Below the pieces are notes generated by a model. That model worked only from the letters and a program-made list of their open reading frames with translations, searched no databases and was not told the origin of the DNA. Position numbers and translations under genes: made by a program. A stretch of 64,000 nucleotides of DNA from Alkaliflexus imshenetskii DSM 15055 (GTDB lineage Bacteria; Bacteroidota; Bacteroidia; Bacteroidales; Marinilabiliaceae). This document shows, in pieces, positions 26,409-35,734 of this stretch (the first letter of the stretch is position 1; each line of letters opens with the position of its first letter). Location: positions 2,614,571-2,678,570 of the forward strand of contig NZ_KI912105.1 in the NCBI RefSeq assembly GCF_000517065.1. Reading direction: 5' to 3'.

Positions 26409-26921
26409 TTACTTCACACCGAGTTTGGCTTTCACCAACGGACCGCAATCCACACTCTTGTTTGAATGGTAAAGAACTACTTGTGAGCTTAGGTCAAAAA
26501 TATAGATGAACCCATTTTCAAGTCCAACAGCATCCACTGCCCTTTGAATTTTCTCAAGAATTGGCTGATACAGTTCCTGCTCTTTTCTTTGAAGGGTTTG
26601 TTGTGCCATTGTCTGATAACTCTGAAGGCGCTGCTCTATATCCTGAATCTCTTTTTCCATGGTAGTGCGAATCAGCTCTGGCAATGTTTCGCGCTGTGAC
26701 AGATACTCTCTGAATTTTCTTTCATGCTCTTCGCTCATCACACGCATACGATCCTGAAGTAGTTGAGCTTCAGCCTGTAGTTTTTTGTCAGCGTCCAATT
26801 TATCAGGAAGTTCCATAATCAGTTCCTGCATGTTGATGTGCCCGAATTTGAGATCCTGTGCGGAAACCATTGATGTGGTCAGAAAAAGGGCGATGATTGC
26901 GATTAGATTAAAAATCTTCAT
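26409..26921 (-). CDS. OmpH/Skp family periplasmic chaperone (copy 3)
   Basis: The start at 26921 (MKIFNLIAIIALFLTTSMVSAQ) yields a signal peptide cut after AQ; 170 residues. The body is a long helical coiled coil (about 40-120, many Gln, Glu, Arg), as in Skp. The N-terminal strand DLKFGHINMQELIMELP and the C-terminal IFDLSSQVVLYHSNKSVDCGPLVKAKLG are shared with the copy upstream. Skp binds unfolded outer-membrane proteins in the periplasm. It is the last of three tandem paralogues below bamA. Confidence 0.88.
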   Translation of the reverse strand: MKIFNLIAIIALFLTTSMVSAQDLKFGHINMQELIMELPDKLDADKKLQAEAQLLQDRMRVMSEEHERKFREYLSQRETLPELIRTTMEKEIQDIEQRLQSYQTMAQQTLQRKEQELYQPILEKIQRAVDAVGLENGFIYIFDLSSQVVLYHSNKSVDCGPLVKAKLGVK

Positions 26922-26969
26922 ATTACGAATGATTAAGTTGTTCAACAATTAAAGTTTAAATCTGAAATA

Positions 26970-27488
26970 TTAGATGCCCAGTTTTGTCTTCACCAACGGG
27001 GTCACATCTACACTTTTTGATGATTGATACAGTGTTAGACCTGAATTGGATTCGAAGATATACAGAAAACCATGCTCTAAACCAACGGCATCAATAGCCT
27101 GATTGAGTTTTTCAAGCACCGGAACCTGCAACTCTTCTTGTCTTCTCTGTAGTGTTTGCTGCGCGTTTACAAAAAACTCCTGTACACGCTGTTGCATAGC
27201 CACATATTCCTGTTCTTTGGCATTTTTTTGCTCTTGAGTGTATTTGTCAAAATTGTTTTCATAGTCAATCTCGATTTTTTGCAGCTCTTCGCGCATGGAA
27301 TTGAACTGCCTCTCAAGCACGGATGTCTCTGACTCCAATACTTTGCTGATGTTTTGATACTCCGGCATAAGCAGAACTACATCTGCCAAACTGATATGTC
27401 CAAATTTGACCTCTTGGGTCATCGCCGTTAAGGGTACGGACAATATCACAGCAATCAGTGTAATCCGGATAAAATTTCCTATTCTCAT
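26970..27488 (-). CDS. OmpH/Skp family periplasmic chaperone (copy 2)
   Basis: 172 residues with a signal peptide ending about LTAMTQ. The coiled coil spans about 45-125, with Glu/Gln-rich heptads. The C-terminal FLYIFESNSGLTLYQSSKSVDVTPLVKTKLG is nearly the same as in copy 3, so the two look like a local duplication, while copy 1 is more distant. Lies between the two on the minus strand. Confidence 0.88.
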   Translation of the reverse strand: MRIGNFIRITLIAVILSVPLTAMTQEVKFGHISLADVVLLMPEYQNISKVLESETSVLERQFNSMREELQKIEIDYENNFDKYTQEQKNAKEQEYVAMQQRVQEFFVNAQQTLQRRQEELQVPVLEKLNQAIDAVGLEHGFLYIFESNSGLTLYQSSKSVDVTPLVKTKLGI

Positions 27489-27541
27489 TTGTCCTGTTTT
27501 TTCTAACTTAATTCTTCTTGGTTATTTCGCTAATTTAAAAA

Positions 27542-28051
27542 CTATCTTCTATGACCGAGTCGTTCCAGTACCTGATCGCTTTTGTCATGGCGCGGATCCA
27601 GATATAGTATGCCGGATGATTTGTCAAATATCGCAGCCAGATCCTCCGCACGGGCAATCTCCCGGATTACGGCCGCTACCTGATCCTGTATTGGTTGAAT
27701 GAGATTTTGCTGGCGCTTCGACATCTCTCCTTCCGGACCGAAATATTTATGTTGTAACAGTTTTGCCTCTTTTTCCTTTTCAATAATAGTCTCTTCACGG
27801 CTTATACGCATCTCATTTGAGAGAAAGACACTTTCCGTCTGATAGTTTTTATACATACGGGAAACCTCTTGGTATATAGCCTCAATTTCCTGCTGCCACC
27901 TTTGTGATTGCTGGTTGAGTTGTTCTTGTGCTGCCTGATAGGCCGGAATATTTCTCAATACATATTCTGTGTCCACGAATGCGTATCGTTGGGCTACTGT
28001 TGCAAATTGCAAACTTAAAACGCCCAGCAAAATTAGAATTGTTTTTTTCAT
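27542..28051 (-). CDS. OmpH/Skp family periplasmic chaperone (copy 1)
   Basis: 169 residues with a signal peptide MKKTILILLGVLSLQFATVAQ. RYAFVDTEYVLRNIPAYQAAQEQL begins the domain, and a coiled coil with Gln/Glu repeats follows. The C-terminal AAIFDKSSGILYLDPRHDKSDQVLERLG resembles other Bacteroidetes OmpH proteins. It is first of the three OmpH genes, behind its own promoter, and 340 bases after bamA. Confidence 0.9.
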   Translation of the reverse strand: MKKTILILLGVLSLQFATVAQRYAFVDTEYVLRNIPAYQAAQEQLNQQSQRWQQEIEAIYQEVSRMYKNYQTESVFLSNEMRISREETIIEKEKEAKLLQHKYFGPEGEMSKRQQNLIQPIQDQVAAVIREIARAEDLAAIFDKSSGILYLDPRHDKSDQVLERLGHRR

Positions 28052-28246
28052 TCGTCTCTGTTTTTGTTATTTCATTAGTCGGTTGGCCTGGTTCTGTGAT
28101 TAAATTTAGACTCTGGTCTGTTATGACGTTTCTTTAAGGGTGAATCCAAATCTTTTCATGAAGCCTTGCCTTCTTTGCTGTTTATGTTTTGATCTGCCTT
28201 CAAAACCTAAGTAACTAATTTTTAGTTCGCATTGTTTTGGGGTAGG

Positions 28247-28276
28247 CAAATATATCATGGTTTTGCAAAAATCAAA
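28247..28276 (-). promoter_or_regulatory. Promoter of the OmpH-like genes
   Basis: Minus-strand TATATTTG (plus 28247-28254) and TTTG (plus 28273-28276) with 18 bases between. The leader to the first OmpH gene is about 190 bases. Confidence 0.6.
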
Positions 28277-28344
28277 CCAAAAAATGATATTGACCTCCTG
28301 GGTTAGGTTTTTTGGTATATCTTTTCGGAGGATTGCTATATAAA

Positions 28345-28380
28345 CATGGCCGGAATGATTTAAAATACAAACCGGCCATG
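28345..28380 (-). terminator. Terminator of bamA
   Basis: CATGGCCGG (28345-28353) pairs perfectly with CCGGCCATG (28372-28380), 11 bases after the bamA stop. Confidence 0.65.
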
Positions 28381-28390
28381 TGAAAACTGT

Positions 28391-30967
28391 TTAGAAATTC
28401 TGACCCATTACAAAGTGGAAGTTGCTGCCACTTGCTCCGGGTTGGTTTGGCACATTGTCGAATCCATATCCCCAGTCAATGCCCATAAGCCCAAACATTG
28501 GCAGGAAGATACGCAGACCTACCCCTGCTGAACGCTTCAATTCAAATGGGTTATAATCACGGAATTCAGACCAGGCATTACCTGCTTCTGCAAAGATGAG
28601 TCCGTAAACTGTTGCCGAAGGCTGAAGGGTTAGCGGATAACGCAGTTCCATGGTCATTTTGGTATACATGTTACCATCATTCATATAAGAATAGGATCCA
28701 TCCTGATTTAATACTCGGGTACGAGGAGTCAGAGTGTTGTTTTCATACCCCCGTAATCCTATGGTTTCGCTACCATAGTAACTATATCCGGCCATACCAT
28801 CGCCACCAAGTGTATATTTCTCGTAGGGAGATCTCAGGTTCTTGTTAAAGTATCCAAGGAATCCTCCTTCAACGCGCGCTGTGAAAACCAGTTTGTCAGC
28901 TCTGTCAAGCGGCTTAAACATACCACCTTTGAATGTCCATTTATGGTATTCAATCAAGCGGTACAACTCTTGTTCATCAGTGATTGTAGAGTAGTCTTTA
29001 TCGCTAAAGATAGAATAGGGTGGTGTAACCTCTAAGCCCAATGAAAAATCGGAGCCGGTACGTGTGTAAAGCGGGTTGTCAATACTTCTTCGTGAGAGCA
29101 TCACACGCAACTTCAGGATGTGTGAATACCCCGTTCTTGGCATGAAATACCACTCTTTTGAATCGTACAAACTATAACTTATCTCATTGTACAAGGTGAA
29201 GAAGTCATCGGGCCAGGATAATCGACGTCCCAAACCAACAGCAATTCCAATGGTTTTAAAATGTCGGCTGTCGTCACCTTGCATCGAATAGGGATCGTAA
29301 TAATTACCGTATCCATAACCATAACCTGAGCCATACCCGTAGCTTCCAGGATAGTACCTGCTGCTTACACCCGTTTGTATGGAGCGTGAAAGTGATACAC
29401 TCAAAGAGTTTGGTTTTTTACCTCCAAGCCAGGGCTCAACAAAGTTCAGACTGTATGCCTGATAGTAGCGGCCATTGGTCTGTGCGCGTAACGCCAGGGT
29501 TTGACCATCACCGGTAGGCAGTGGGCGCCATGCTTCCTTGTTGAAGAAGTTGCGCATGGAGAAGTTGTTGAATCTCAAACCGAGCGATCCTACAAACATA
29601 CCTGCTCCCCAGCCACCTGAAAGCTCTATCTGGTCATTGGCCTTCTCTTCAAGGTTGTATTCAAGGTCAACTGTCCCTTTGTCGGGGTCGGGAATGGGCA
29701 CCGGATTAATTTTCTCCGGATCGAAGTGTCCCAATTGCGCCAGCTCCCGAACGGTACGTATCAGTGCTGCCTTGTTGAAAAGTTCACCGGGCTTAGTACG
29801 TAGTTCTCTGCGAACCACATGTTCGTGTGTTTTGGTGTTCCCTTTGATTATGACGCGGTTGATACGTGCCTGATCACCTTCGTATATGCGCATCTCCAAA
29901 TCTACTGTATCATTCTCAACGCGAACGTCAACGGGGATGATGCGGCTAAAGAGATATCCATTGTTCATATATAGGTTGTGTACGGCATCGTCGTCCATAA
30001 ATAACCTTTTGTCCAACAGGGTTTGGTTAAAGATGTCGCCTTTTTCAATGCGTAGCACGTAGCTTAGGTATTCGCTTGGATAGATGCTGTTTCCTACCCA
30101 TGTAATGTCACCAATGTGATATCGGTTTCCTTCTTCCAGGCCAATACGAATGTCAACGGTATTGTCATCGTTTCGGCTTATCGAATCAAAAACAATGTAG
30201 GCATCGCGGTAACCTTTTTCATTATATTTTTCGATAACAGCACGCAAATCGTTGCGATAGTTTTCCTCAACAAAACGTTTTGTTCTAAAGAAGTTTCTAA
30301 GCTTTTTCCGCTGATTGGTTTTCTTCATAATCCGGTTGAGCCGGTTGTGCGAAAACTCTTCGTTGCCCTCAAAGGCCAGATGACTTATTTTTACTTTCTC
30401 TTTTTTATCTACATATACATCCAGAATTACATGATTCACTCTGGTGGTGTCGTCACGTTGCACGATGTTTACCTCGGTGTTGAAAAATCCTTTATCAACA
30501 AAGTGGTTTTTGATGAATCTCTCGGCACGTGATATCAGGTAAGGAGTTACCTGGCTGCCTTTCATCATGGATACCTTGTCGTTTACGGCATCAATTTCGG
30601 CGCGCTTTAACCCTATATAGTTCATCTCCGACAGACGTGGCCTCTCCTGAAGATATATTTCAAGATAGACATTGCGACCTTCGATGCGGGCAGCTGAAAT
30701 CTTAACGTCTGAAAACAAGCCGTAGTCCCAGTATTTTTTTATGGCATTGGTAATCTCATCGCCCGGAATGTTTATTTCCTGACCTACGCGCAGCCCTGAA
30801 AGGTTCGCGAGTATTTTTGGGTCGTTGTTGAGATCGCCAGTTACTTCAATTTCTGCTATTACGTATCGTCTGGGTTTACCTGAGTAGGATATTTCCGGTG
30901 TTTGAGCGGAAATGGATAAGATTGGCAGTATTAAAATTAAAGAGAGGAATAATCGGTGCAACATCAT
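28391..30967 (-). CDS. bamA: Outer membrane protein assembly factor BamA
   Basis: 858 residues: signal peptide (MMLHRLFLSLILILPILSISAQ), five POTRA-like repeats (about 30-420, e.g. YVIAEIEVTGDLN, GDITWVGNSIYPSEYLS, INRVIIKGNTKTHEHVVRRELRTKPGE), then a 16-strand barrel ending in FVMGQNF. It is the core of the BAM machine that inserts outer-membrane beta-barrels. A Gly/Tyr-rich run sits in an outer loop of the barrel (about plus 29280-29360). It overlaps the end of uppS by one base, with the OmpH chaperones downstream. Confidence 0.96.
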   Translation of the reverse strand: MMLHRLFLSLILILPILSISAQTPEISYSGKPRRYVIAEIEVTGDLNNDPKILANLSGLRVGQEINIPGDEITNAIKKYWDYGLFSDVKISAARIEGRNVYLEIYLQERPRLSEMNYIGLKRAEIDAVNDKVSMMKGSQVTPYLISRAERFIKNHFVDKGFFNTEVNIVQRDDTTRVNHVILDVYVDKKEKVKISHLAFEGNEEFSHNRLNRIMKKTNQRKKLRNFFRTKRFVEENYRNDLRAVIEKYNEKGYRDAYIVFDSISRNDDNTVDIRIGLEEGNRYHIGDITWVGNSIYPSEYLSYVLRIEKGDIFNQTLLDKRLFMDDDAVHNLYMNNGYLFSRIIPVDVRVENDTVDLEMRIYEGDQARINRVIIKGNTKTHEHVVRRELRTKPGELFNKAALIRTVRELAQLGHFDPEKINPVPIPDPDKGTVDLEYNLEEKANDQIELSGGWGAGMFVGSLGLRFNNFSMRNFFNKEAWRPLPTGDGQTLALRAQTNGRYYQAYSLNFVEPWLGGKKPNSLSVSLSRSIQTGVSSRYYPGSYGYGSGYGYGYGNYYDPYSMQGDDSRHFKTIGIAVGLGRRLSWPDDFFTLYNEISYSLYDSKEWYFMPRTGYSHILKLRVMLSRRSIDNPLYTRTGSDFSLGLEVTPPYSIFSDKDYSTITDEQELYRLIEYHKWTFKGGMFKPLDRADKLVFTARVEGGFLGYFNKNLRSPYEKYTLGGDGMAGYSYYGSETIGLRGYENNTLTPRTRVLNQDGSYSYMNDGNMYTKMTMELRYPLTLQPSATVYGLIFAEAGNAWSEFRDYNPFELKRSAGVGLRIFLPMFGLMGIDWGYGFDNVPNQPGASGSNFHFVMGQNF

Positions 30968-31740
30968 TATTTGTTTAAAATTAACTGGTCACTTGTTTTT
31001 CCGAATCGTCTCTCCCGGTTTTGAAAATCCAGGAGTGCTTCATAAAAATGTTCCTTACGAAAATCAGGCCACAAAACGTCGGAAAAATATAATTCTGAGT
31101 AAGCAATCTGCCAAAGGAGGAAATTACTAATGCGAAATTCGCCGCTGGTTCTTATAAGTAGCTCAGGGTCAGGCATATTTCTGGTTTCCATGTAGCCGCT
31201 GAATAAATTGCTGTCGATATCAGAAATGTCCACGTCTCCTTTTTTTACATCGCCGGCAAGATTTTTAACGGCTTGTATTATTTCCCATCTGGAGCTGTAG
31301 CTAAGGGCTAAAACCAAAGTGAGGCCTGTATTGGTAGAGGTTTGCTTCATACACGAAGCCAATTTCTCCTGCACATTGTTTGGAAGACTCTCTTTGCACC
31401 CTATTGAAAAAAGTTTGACATTGTTCTTCATGAGGGTTTTGGTTTCCGATGCAATGGTGGAAACCAACAGCGACATCAGCGCATCGACCTCATTTTTGGG
31501 TCGGTTCCAGTTTTCCGTTGAAAAGGCATAAAGTGTCAAATAGTCTATGCCCAGTTCTGCGGCGGCCTCAGTTACTTCCCTCACGGCCTTTACGCCGTTT
31601 TTATGGCCGAATACGCGTGCCGTGCCTCGTTGTCTGGCCCATCTGCCATTACCATCCATAATGACTGCAACGTGTCGCGGCAATTTTTCTGTAATCAACT
31701 GTTCTTTAACTGACATACTTTGGGATATTCCGATGTTCAT
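30967..31740 (-). CDS. uppS: Undecaprenyl pyrophosphate synthase
   Basis: UppS adds eight isoprene units to farnesyl-PP to make the lipid carrier for peptidoglycan. 257 residues. HVAVIMDGNGRWARQRG holds the catalytic Asp, followed by GHKNGVKAVREV and LTLYAFSTENWNRP, and the C-terminal PDPELLIRTSGEFRISNFLLWQIAYSE. A second ATG eight codons in (31716) is an alternative start; the first is kept because it overlaps the upstream stop as TAATG. Confidence 0.96.
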   Translation of the reverse strand: MNIGISQSMSVKEQLITEKLPRHVAVIMDGNGRWARQRGTARVFGHKNGVKAVREVTEAAAELGIDYLTLYAFSTENWNRPKNEVDALMSLLVSTIASETKTLMKNNVKLFSIGCKESLPNNVQEKLASCMKQTSTNTGLTLVLALSYSSRWEIIQAVKNLAGDVKKGDVDISDIDSNLFSGYMETRNMPDPELLIRTSGEFRISNFLLWQIAYSELYFSDVLWPDFRKEHFYEALLDFQNRERRFGKTSDQLILNK

Positions 31741-32471
31741 TAAAATCCGTCATGACATTTGTCGCGTCGTGAAAAGATGCTGAACGTCATATACAGACCA
31801 ACCACAGAATACCAGTCGTTATTGTGTGATAACGTGTTCTGGTTGAATCTGTATGGGTCGGACGGATCGATTGGGTTATTGAAGCCAATCAGGTCCAAAT
31901 CATCGGTGAAAGTTTTTCTGAAAGTCCACTCTGCACCCAGTTTCATCCAACTGTTTACCTTCCATTTTACACCTGCACCGAAGGGCAAAGATAATACAAA
32001 AGTCGGTTTTTCAGTGTGATTATCATTCTCTTCTCGGTATCTTTTATAAATTGTTGTACCAAACCCCAAAGTGGCATAAGGTGTAAAAACGGCTTCACGG
32101 TTGTGCGGATGATCAAAGGAGAAAAAGTTTATCTCGGTAAGCGCTGTGATGTCAATAAGGTTGCGTTTAAAGCTATAGGTTACATTTTCAGCGCCAGGCA
32201 GGTAGACCTCCTTTGCCGGGTATGCACCACTGATACCCACAAGTGATGCACCTCCCCGAAAGGCTATTCGGTCGTTTATCGAATATCTGATGATGCCTCC
32301 AATGGCCGGATGTACTCTATAGAATTGGCGTTGTGGGTTTAAATCACCATTGTACCACGAAACACCAATGAATGGCCCGCCTTCCAGTTTTGCCTGAGCA
32401 CTGATTTTCTGAGTGGTTATGATGAGTGATAGGAGTATAAATATAAGGTGTTGGAAAACGGTGCTTACCAT
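31740..32471 (-). CDS. DUF6089-like outer-membrane protein
   Basis: 243 residues with an N-terminal signal (ending about ISAQ) and a small beta-barrel: GPFIGVSWYNGDLN, RYSINDRIAFRGGASLVG, LGFGTTIYKRY. Members are usually encoded between NAD kinase and UppS in Bacteroidia, as here. A structural role in the envelope is probable; function unknown. It shares one base with uppS, so the two are probably translated together. Confidence 0.8.
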   Translation of the reverse strand: MVSTVFQHLIFILLSLIITTQKISAQAKLEGGPFIGVSWYNGDLNPQRQFYRVHPAIGGIIRYSINDRIAFRGGASLVGISGAYPAKEVYLPGAENVTYSFKRNLIDITALTEINFFSFDHPHNREAVFTPYATLGFGTTIYKRYREENDNHTEKPTFVLSLPFGAGVKWKVNSWMKLGAEWTFRKTFTDDLDLIGFNNPIDPSDPYRFNQNTLSHNNDWYSVVGLYMTFSIFSRRDKCHDGF

Positions 32472-32563
32472 TTTGGGAAATTTGTGTGATTAGCTTTAGT
32501 CAGATTTGAAGGAAACAAAATTGTCCTACATGCACAACGTCAAAAAATGGGTTTTATTGCTGA

Positions 32564-33442
32564 TTAGTTTCTGCGATCGACACCCCACATCAGTTTCGAC
32601 CTGAGGGTTGCGTAAAACGATGTCCCTATTCGGTCAATCACCGGTATTGTAAAATTGGCTTTGCGGATGGTGAGACTTACCGAATCATCCAGAATGCAAC
32701 TTCTGGAATCGAGTGAAGCCAGATATTTGCCGCCGCGCCCTTCAATACGGAGTGAAATTTCAAAATCGTTGGGTACTACCAGCGGCCTAACGGTAAGGTT
32801 ATGTGGTGAAATGGGTGTGATAACAAACTCTTTTGCCGTGGGATGCACAATAGGTCCTCCTACGCTCAATGAATATGCTGTTGAGCCGGTAGGTGTAGCC
32901 ACAATGAGCCCATCAGCCCAATAGGAGTTTAAAAATTCGTTGTTCAAATAGGTGTGTATGGTAATCATGGATGAGCTGTCGCGCTTTTGAACTGCCAGCT
33001 CGTTTAGTGCAAAATTAAGTTCCCCAAAGCAGGGTACCGAAGTCTCGAGTGAAAGCAAATCGAGCTGTTTTGTGGTGTATTTTCCCTGAAGTATTTCAGA
33101 TACCGCCGTTGGAAGTTCTTCCATGGCAATATCGGCAAGGAAGCCGAGCCTGCCGGTGTTGATGCCTACCATTGGTATGTTGCGGTTACGAATCATCGTC
33201 ACTGCATCCAGAAAAGTGCCATCACCGCCAATGCTGAACATCATATCACATTCGGGCAAATCCGCATATCCGTTGAATAGCCCGTTGCATTCGATTTTAA
33301 GATGTGCCGTTTGAGTTAAAAACTCATAAAATGGCCGGTAGATATATATTTCGGCTTTGGCTTGCAAAAGATGTTTTAGAAGGCATGCGCACTTTTCGTA
33401 GAATATGTCTCCGAATTGCTTGCCAAACAGCGCTATTTTCAT
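32564..33442 (-). CDS. nadK: NAD kinase
   Basis: 292 residues. MFSIGGDGTFLDA is the GGDG motif of the NAD/diacylglycerol kinase fold; FALNELAVQKRDSSSM is the NE/D motif, and WADGLIVATPTGSTAYSLSVGGPIVHP is the conserved nucleotide-binding segment. It phosphorylates NAD to NADP with ATP or polyphosphate. It follows the BamA-like gene with a short gap. Confidence 0.96.
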   Translation of the reverse strand: MKIALFGKQFGDIFYEKCACLLKHLLQAKAEIYIYRPFYEFLTQTAHLKIECNGLFNGYADLPECDMMFSIGGDGTFLDAVTMIRNRNIPMVGINTGRLGFLADIAMEELPTAVSEILQGKYTTKQLDLLSLETSVPCFGELNFALNELAVQKRDSSSMITIHTYLNNEFLNSYWADGLIVATPTGSTAYSLSVGGPIVHPTAKEFVITPISPHNLTVRPLVVPNDFEISLRIEGRGGKYLASLDSRSCILDDSVSLTIRKANFTIPVIDRIGTSFYATLRSKLMWGVDRRN

Positions 33443-33475
33443 TTACGGGATATGTTAGGTTGATTATGTGTTGGC

Positions 33476-34888
33476 TTACATTGCCAGGTTGAAATGAACA
33501 AATATACTATGTTCACCGAAATTATTAAAAGAATAGTTAAGACTCAAAACTTTATCGTAAAAAGTGACCATGTCGAGTCCAAAACCATAACCCAGCAAAA
33601 GTGTGTTGGCCATATTGTTAGCTCCGTTTTGGTTATCATTAACCACATAGCCAACATCCAGATGCAGCTTAGCGAACACAGAGTAGTGAATTCTGGAGAA
33701 TTGCGGTAAGGGCACCCATTTGATATTCTTCTCTCTTCTGGGAATAAGTTCATAGAGGAGCTTGTTTTGTAAGGCACCAAACGATGAGCCATCAATCACA
33801 CGGTATTCAAAACCATTCAGATAATCCTTGTATCCCAGTCCGGTACGAAAAACGTATGGCACTTCTCTTTTGTCGATGGCAGACAGAAGCACCCTTGAGC
33901 CTGAGTAGAGTCTGTTTGCCAGTGGATATTGGAACGAAGCAATCAGGTCGCCCTGGAAAAAGCCGTCGTATTCTGAGTTTATTTCAAAGCCACGACGCGA
34001 GAACCCCACCTCATAGGAGTTGCCTGAAAGGGGATAAACCTTAGAGTCACGGCGATCCCATGAATATCGGTAGCTGATGTCGACTGCCCGGCTGTGTGTT
34101 TTGCCCTCGGGTAAAAAAGTAGGGTTCACAATTAATAAAGTATCAGATGCTTTGGTGTCGGTTATACCTACCTTTATCGAATGGATGTGGTCCAGTTGAA
34201 ATCGGTATGAGTAGTTGAGATGAAACGATGTTTGTTCCAGTAGCCTGTTACCCAAAGTTTTTAAAAATACTTGTTTGTCCAACACCGTGGAGTAGGCTGT
34301 TTGGTCATATATGAGCCATCCCGCAGTGAAACCCCAGCCCGAGCGCTGGTTTAAACTCGGCTTTTGATAATCGAACAGAATTTGGTTGCGATAGCCGGTC
34401 AGTAGACGCAATTTAAGAGACTCCCTTCTGCCTCTAAAATTGTCGTGTTTAAAATATACCCCATAGTTTATATAGGCGCCATCATTAAGTCTTAAAAAGT
34501 CGCTAAAATTGCGTGCTTCCTGTTCAAATAGCGGAAACGCCCAAATGTACCAGCGTTCTTCAACTTTTATCAGAAATTCAACGGAGTTTCTGTCAGGATA
34601 CCTGATACTTATTTCTACAAAGTTAAATAGTGATGTGTTCAGAAGGTTTTGGCGTGCCCTCTCAGTCATTTGGGGTATGTCTGATTCGTTAACCTGCCAG
34701 TTTAGCTGAAAAGGCAATTCGGTGAGTATTGTCCGTAGGTTGGTTTGGTGGTTTCCGATAATATCGATGGCTGTAACTTTTCGGGCGTAGGAGCGGGGTT
34801 GTGGTATTTCCTCTGCCACAATTTGTAAAGGTAGGCCAATCGCCAATATCCATATACACAATAACCTTTCAAAGCCCGATCTGCCCAT
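33476..34888 (-). CDS. BamA/TamA-related POTRA and surface-antigen protein
   Basis: 470 residues with a signal peptide ending about LPLQIVAEE. One or two POTRA-like segments (about 36-115; TAIDIIGNHQTNLRTILTELPFQ) lead into an outer-membrane barrel of about 350 residues, with SWDRRDSKVYPLSGNSYEVGF close to the barrel motif of the Omp85 superfamily. Shorter than BamA, which has five POTRAs; a TamA-like or secretion role is possible. It lies between the CBS gene and nadK, a common order in Bacteroidia. Confidence 0.82.
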   Translation of the reverse strand: MGRSGFERLLCIWILAIGLPLQIVAEEIPQPRSYARKVTAIDIIGNHQTNLRTILTELPFQLNWQVNESDIPQMTERARQNLLNTSLFNFVEISIRYPDRNSVEFLIKVEERWYIWAFPLFEQEARNFSDFLRLNDGAYINYGVYFKHDNFRGRRESLKLRLLTGYRNQILFDYQKPSLNQRSGWGFTAGWLIYDQTAYSTVLDKQVFLKTLGNRLLEQTSFHLNYSYRFQLDHIHSIKVGITDTKASDTLLIVNPTFLPEGKTHSRAVDISYRYSWDRRDSKVYPLSGNSYEVGFSRRGFEINSEYDGFFQGDLIASFQYPLANRLYSGSRVLLSAIDKREVPYVFRTGLGYKDYLNGFEYRVIDGSSFGALQNKLLYELIPRREKNIKWVPLPQFSRIHYSVFAKLHLDVGYVVNDNQNGANNMANTLLLGYGFGLDMVTFYDKVLSLNYSFNNFGEHSIFVHFNLAM

Positions 34889-34917
34889 TCCCCAACAGTA
34901 AGGATTGTGATTTGTAA

Positions 34918-35583
34918 TCAGATGCTCAAATAGCGAATTAACGATTCGTAATTGCGTCTGGCTGTTTCATCTATCTGTATTTCTGCGCCATATTCGGCTC
35001 TGATTTTATACCCGTACCTTTCAAATGCGTGAACAACGGGCTGCATATCAGTTCTATTTAGCTTTATGGTGATGTACAACAATCCCAATACCTGGTCGTG
35101 TGACACATATAAGCTAAGAATTTTACTGTCTGAATCTTCAACAATGCGTGCAATTTCCGAGAGGGCATAATCACGCAGGCCAACTTCAATTTGTATGATG
35201 CCACCAGGGGTATGGGCTGCAATGAGTTCACTGAATCTTTGCATCAGATCAAATTGGGTGATAACACCCAAATACTCTTTTTCAGCACTTAACACCGGGA
35301 TGATGCTCAGCTTTAGCCGCGAAGCAATCTCAATCACATCGTAGATATGCTGGTGACTGAAAATATATGGCTTCATAAGCGATAGCCGATGGTTCCCCAG
35401 CGGTTCATTGGCCGAGTTTAAGTCATATATATCACTATCGGATATTAATCCAAGAAACAAACGGTTGTTCACAATAGGCAGATGGGAAACTCTGAAGGCT
35501 TCCATCCAGTTTAACGCATCCAGCCCTGAGTCAGATGTTTTGAGAGCCGGAATAACATCCGATATCAAATCTTTTGCCAGCAT
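34918..35583 (-). CDS. CBS-domain protein
   Basis: The start at 35583 (MLAKDLISDVIPALKTSD) gives 221 residues; the longer frame adds an unlikely N-terminus. Two CBS motifs are present (about 1-60 and 70-130: HLPIVNNRLFLGLISDSDI; IIPVLSAEKEYLGVITQFDLM), followed by an ACT-like C-terminal part (GIIQIEVGLRDYALSEIARIVEDSDSKILSLYV). CBS pairs bind adenine nucleotides. It lies opposite pdxJ across a 150-base divergent gap and upstream of the BamA-like gene and nadK. Ligand unknown. Confidence 0.85.
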   Translation of the reverse strand: MLAKDLISDVIPALKTSDSGLDALNWMEAFRVSHLPIVNNRLFLGLISDSDIYDLNSANEPLGNHRLSLMKPYIFSHQHIYDVIEIASRLKLSIIPVLSAEKEYLGVITQFDLMQRFSELIAAHTPGGIIQIEVGLRDYALSEIARIVEDSDSKILSLYVSHDQVLGLLYITIKLNRTDMQPVVHAFERYGYKIRAEYGAEIQIDETARRNYESLIRYLSI

Positions 35584-35734
35584 AAAAATCGGAATAAAGA
35601 AATACTTGTTAACTTTGCCTTTTTGTTTTGAGCCGACATACGTTTGTAAAAAGTTTGTCGTTGTAATCTTAAACAAAAAATACCGCTAATAGGTTTAATC
35701 ACTTTTAACGGATACTACAAATTAAATACCGAAG

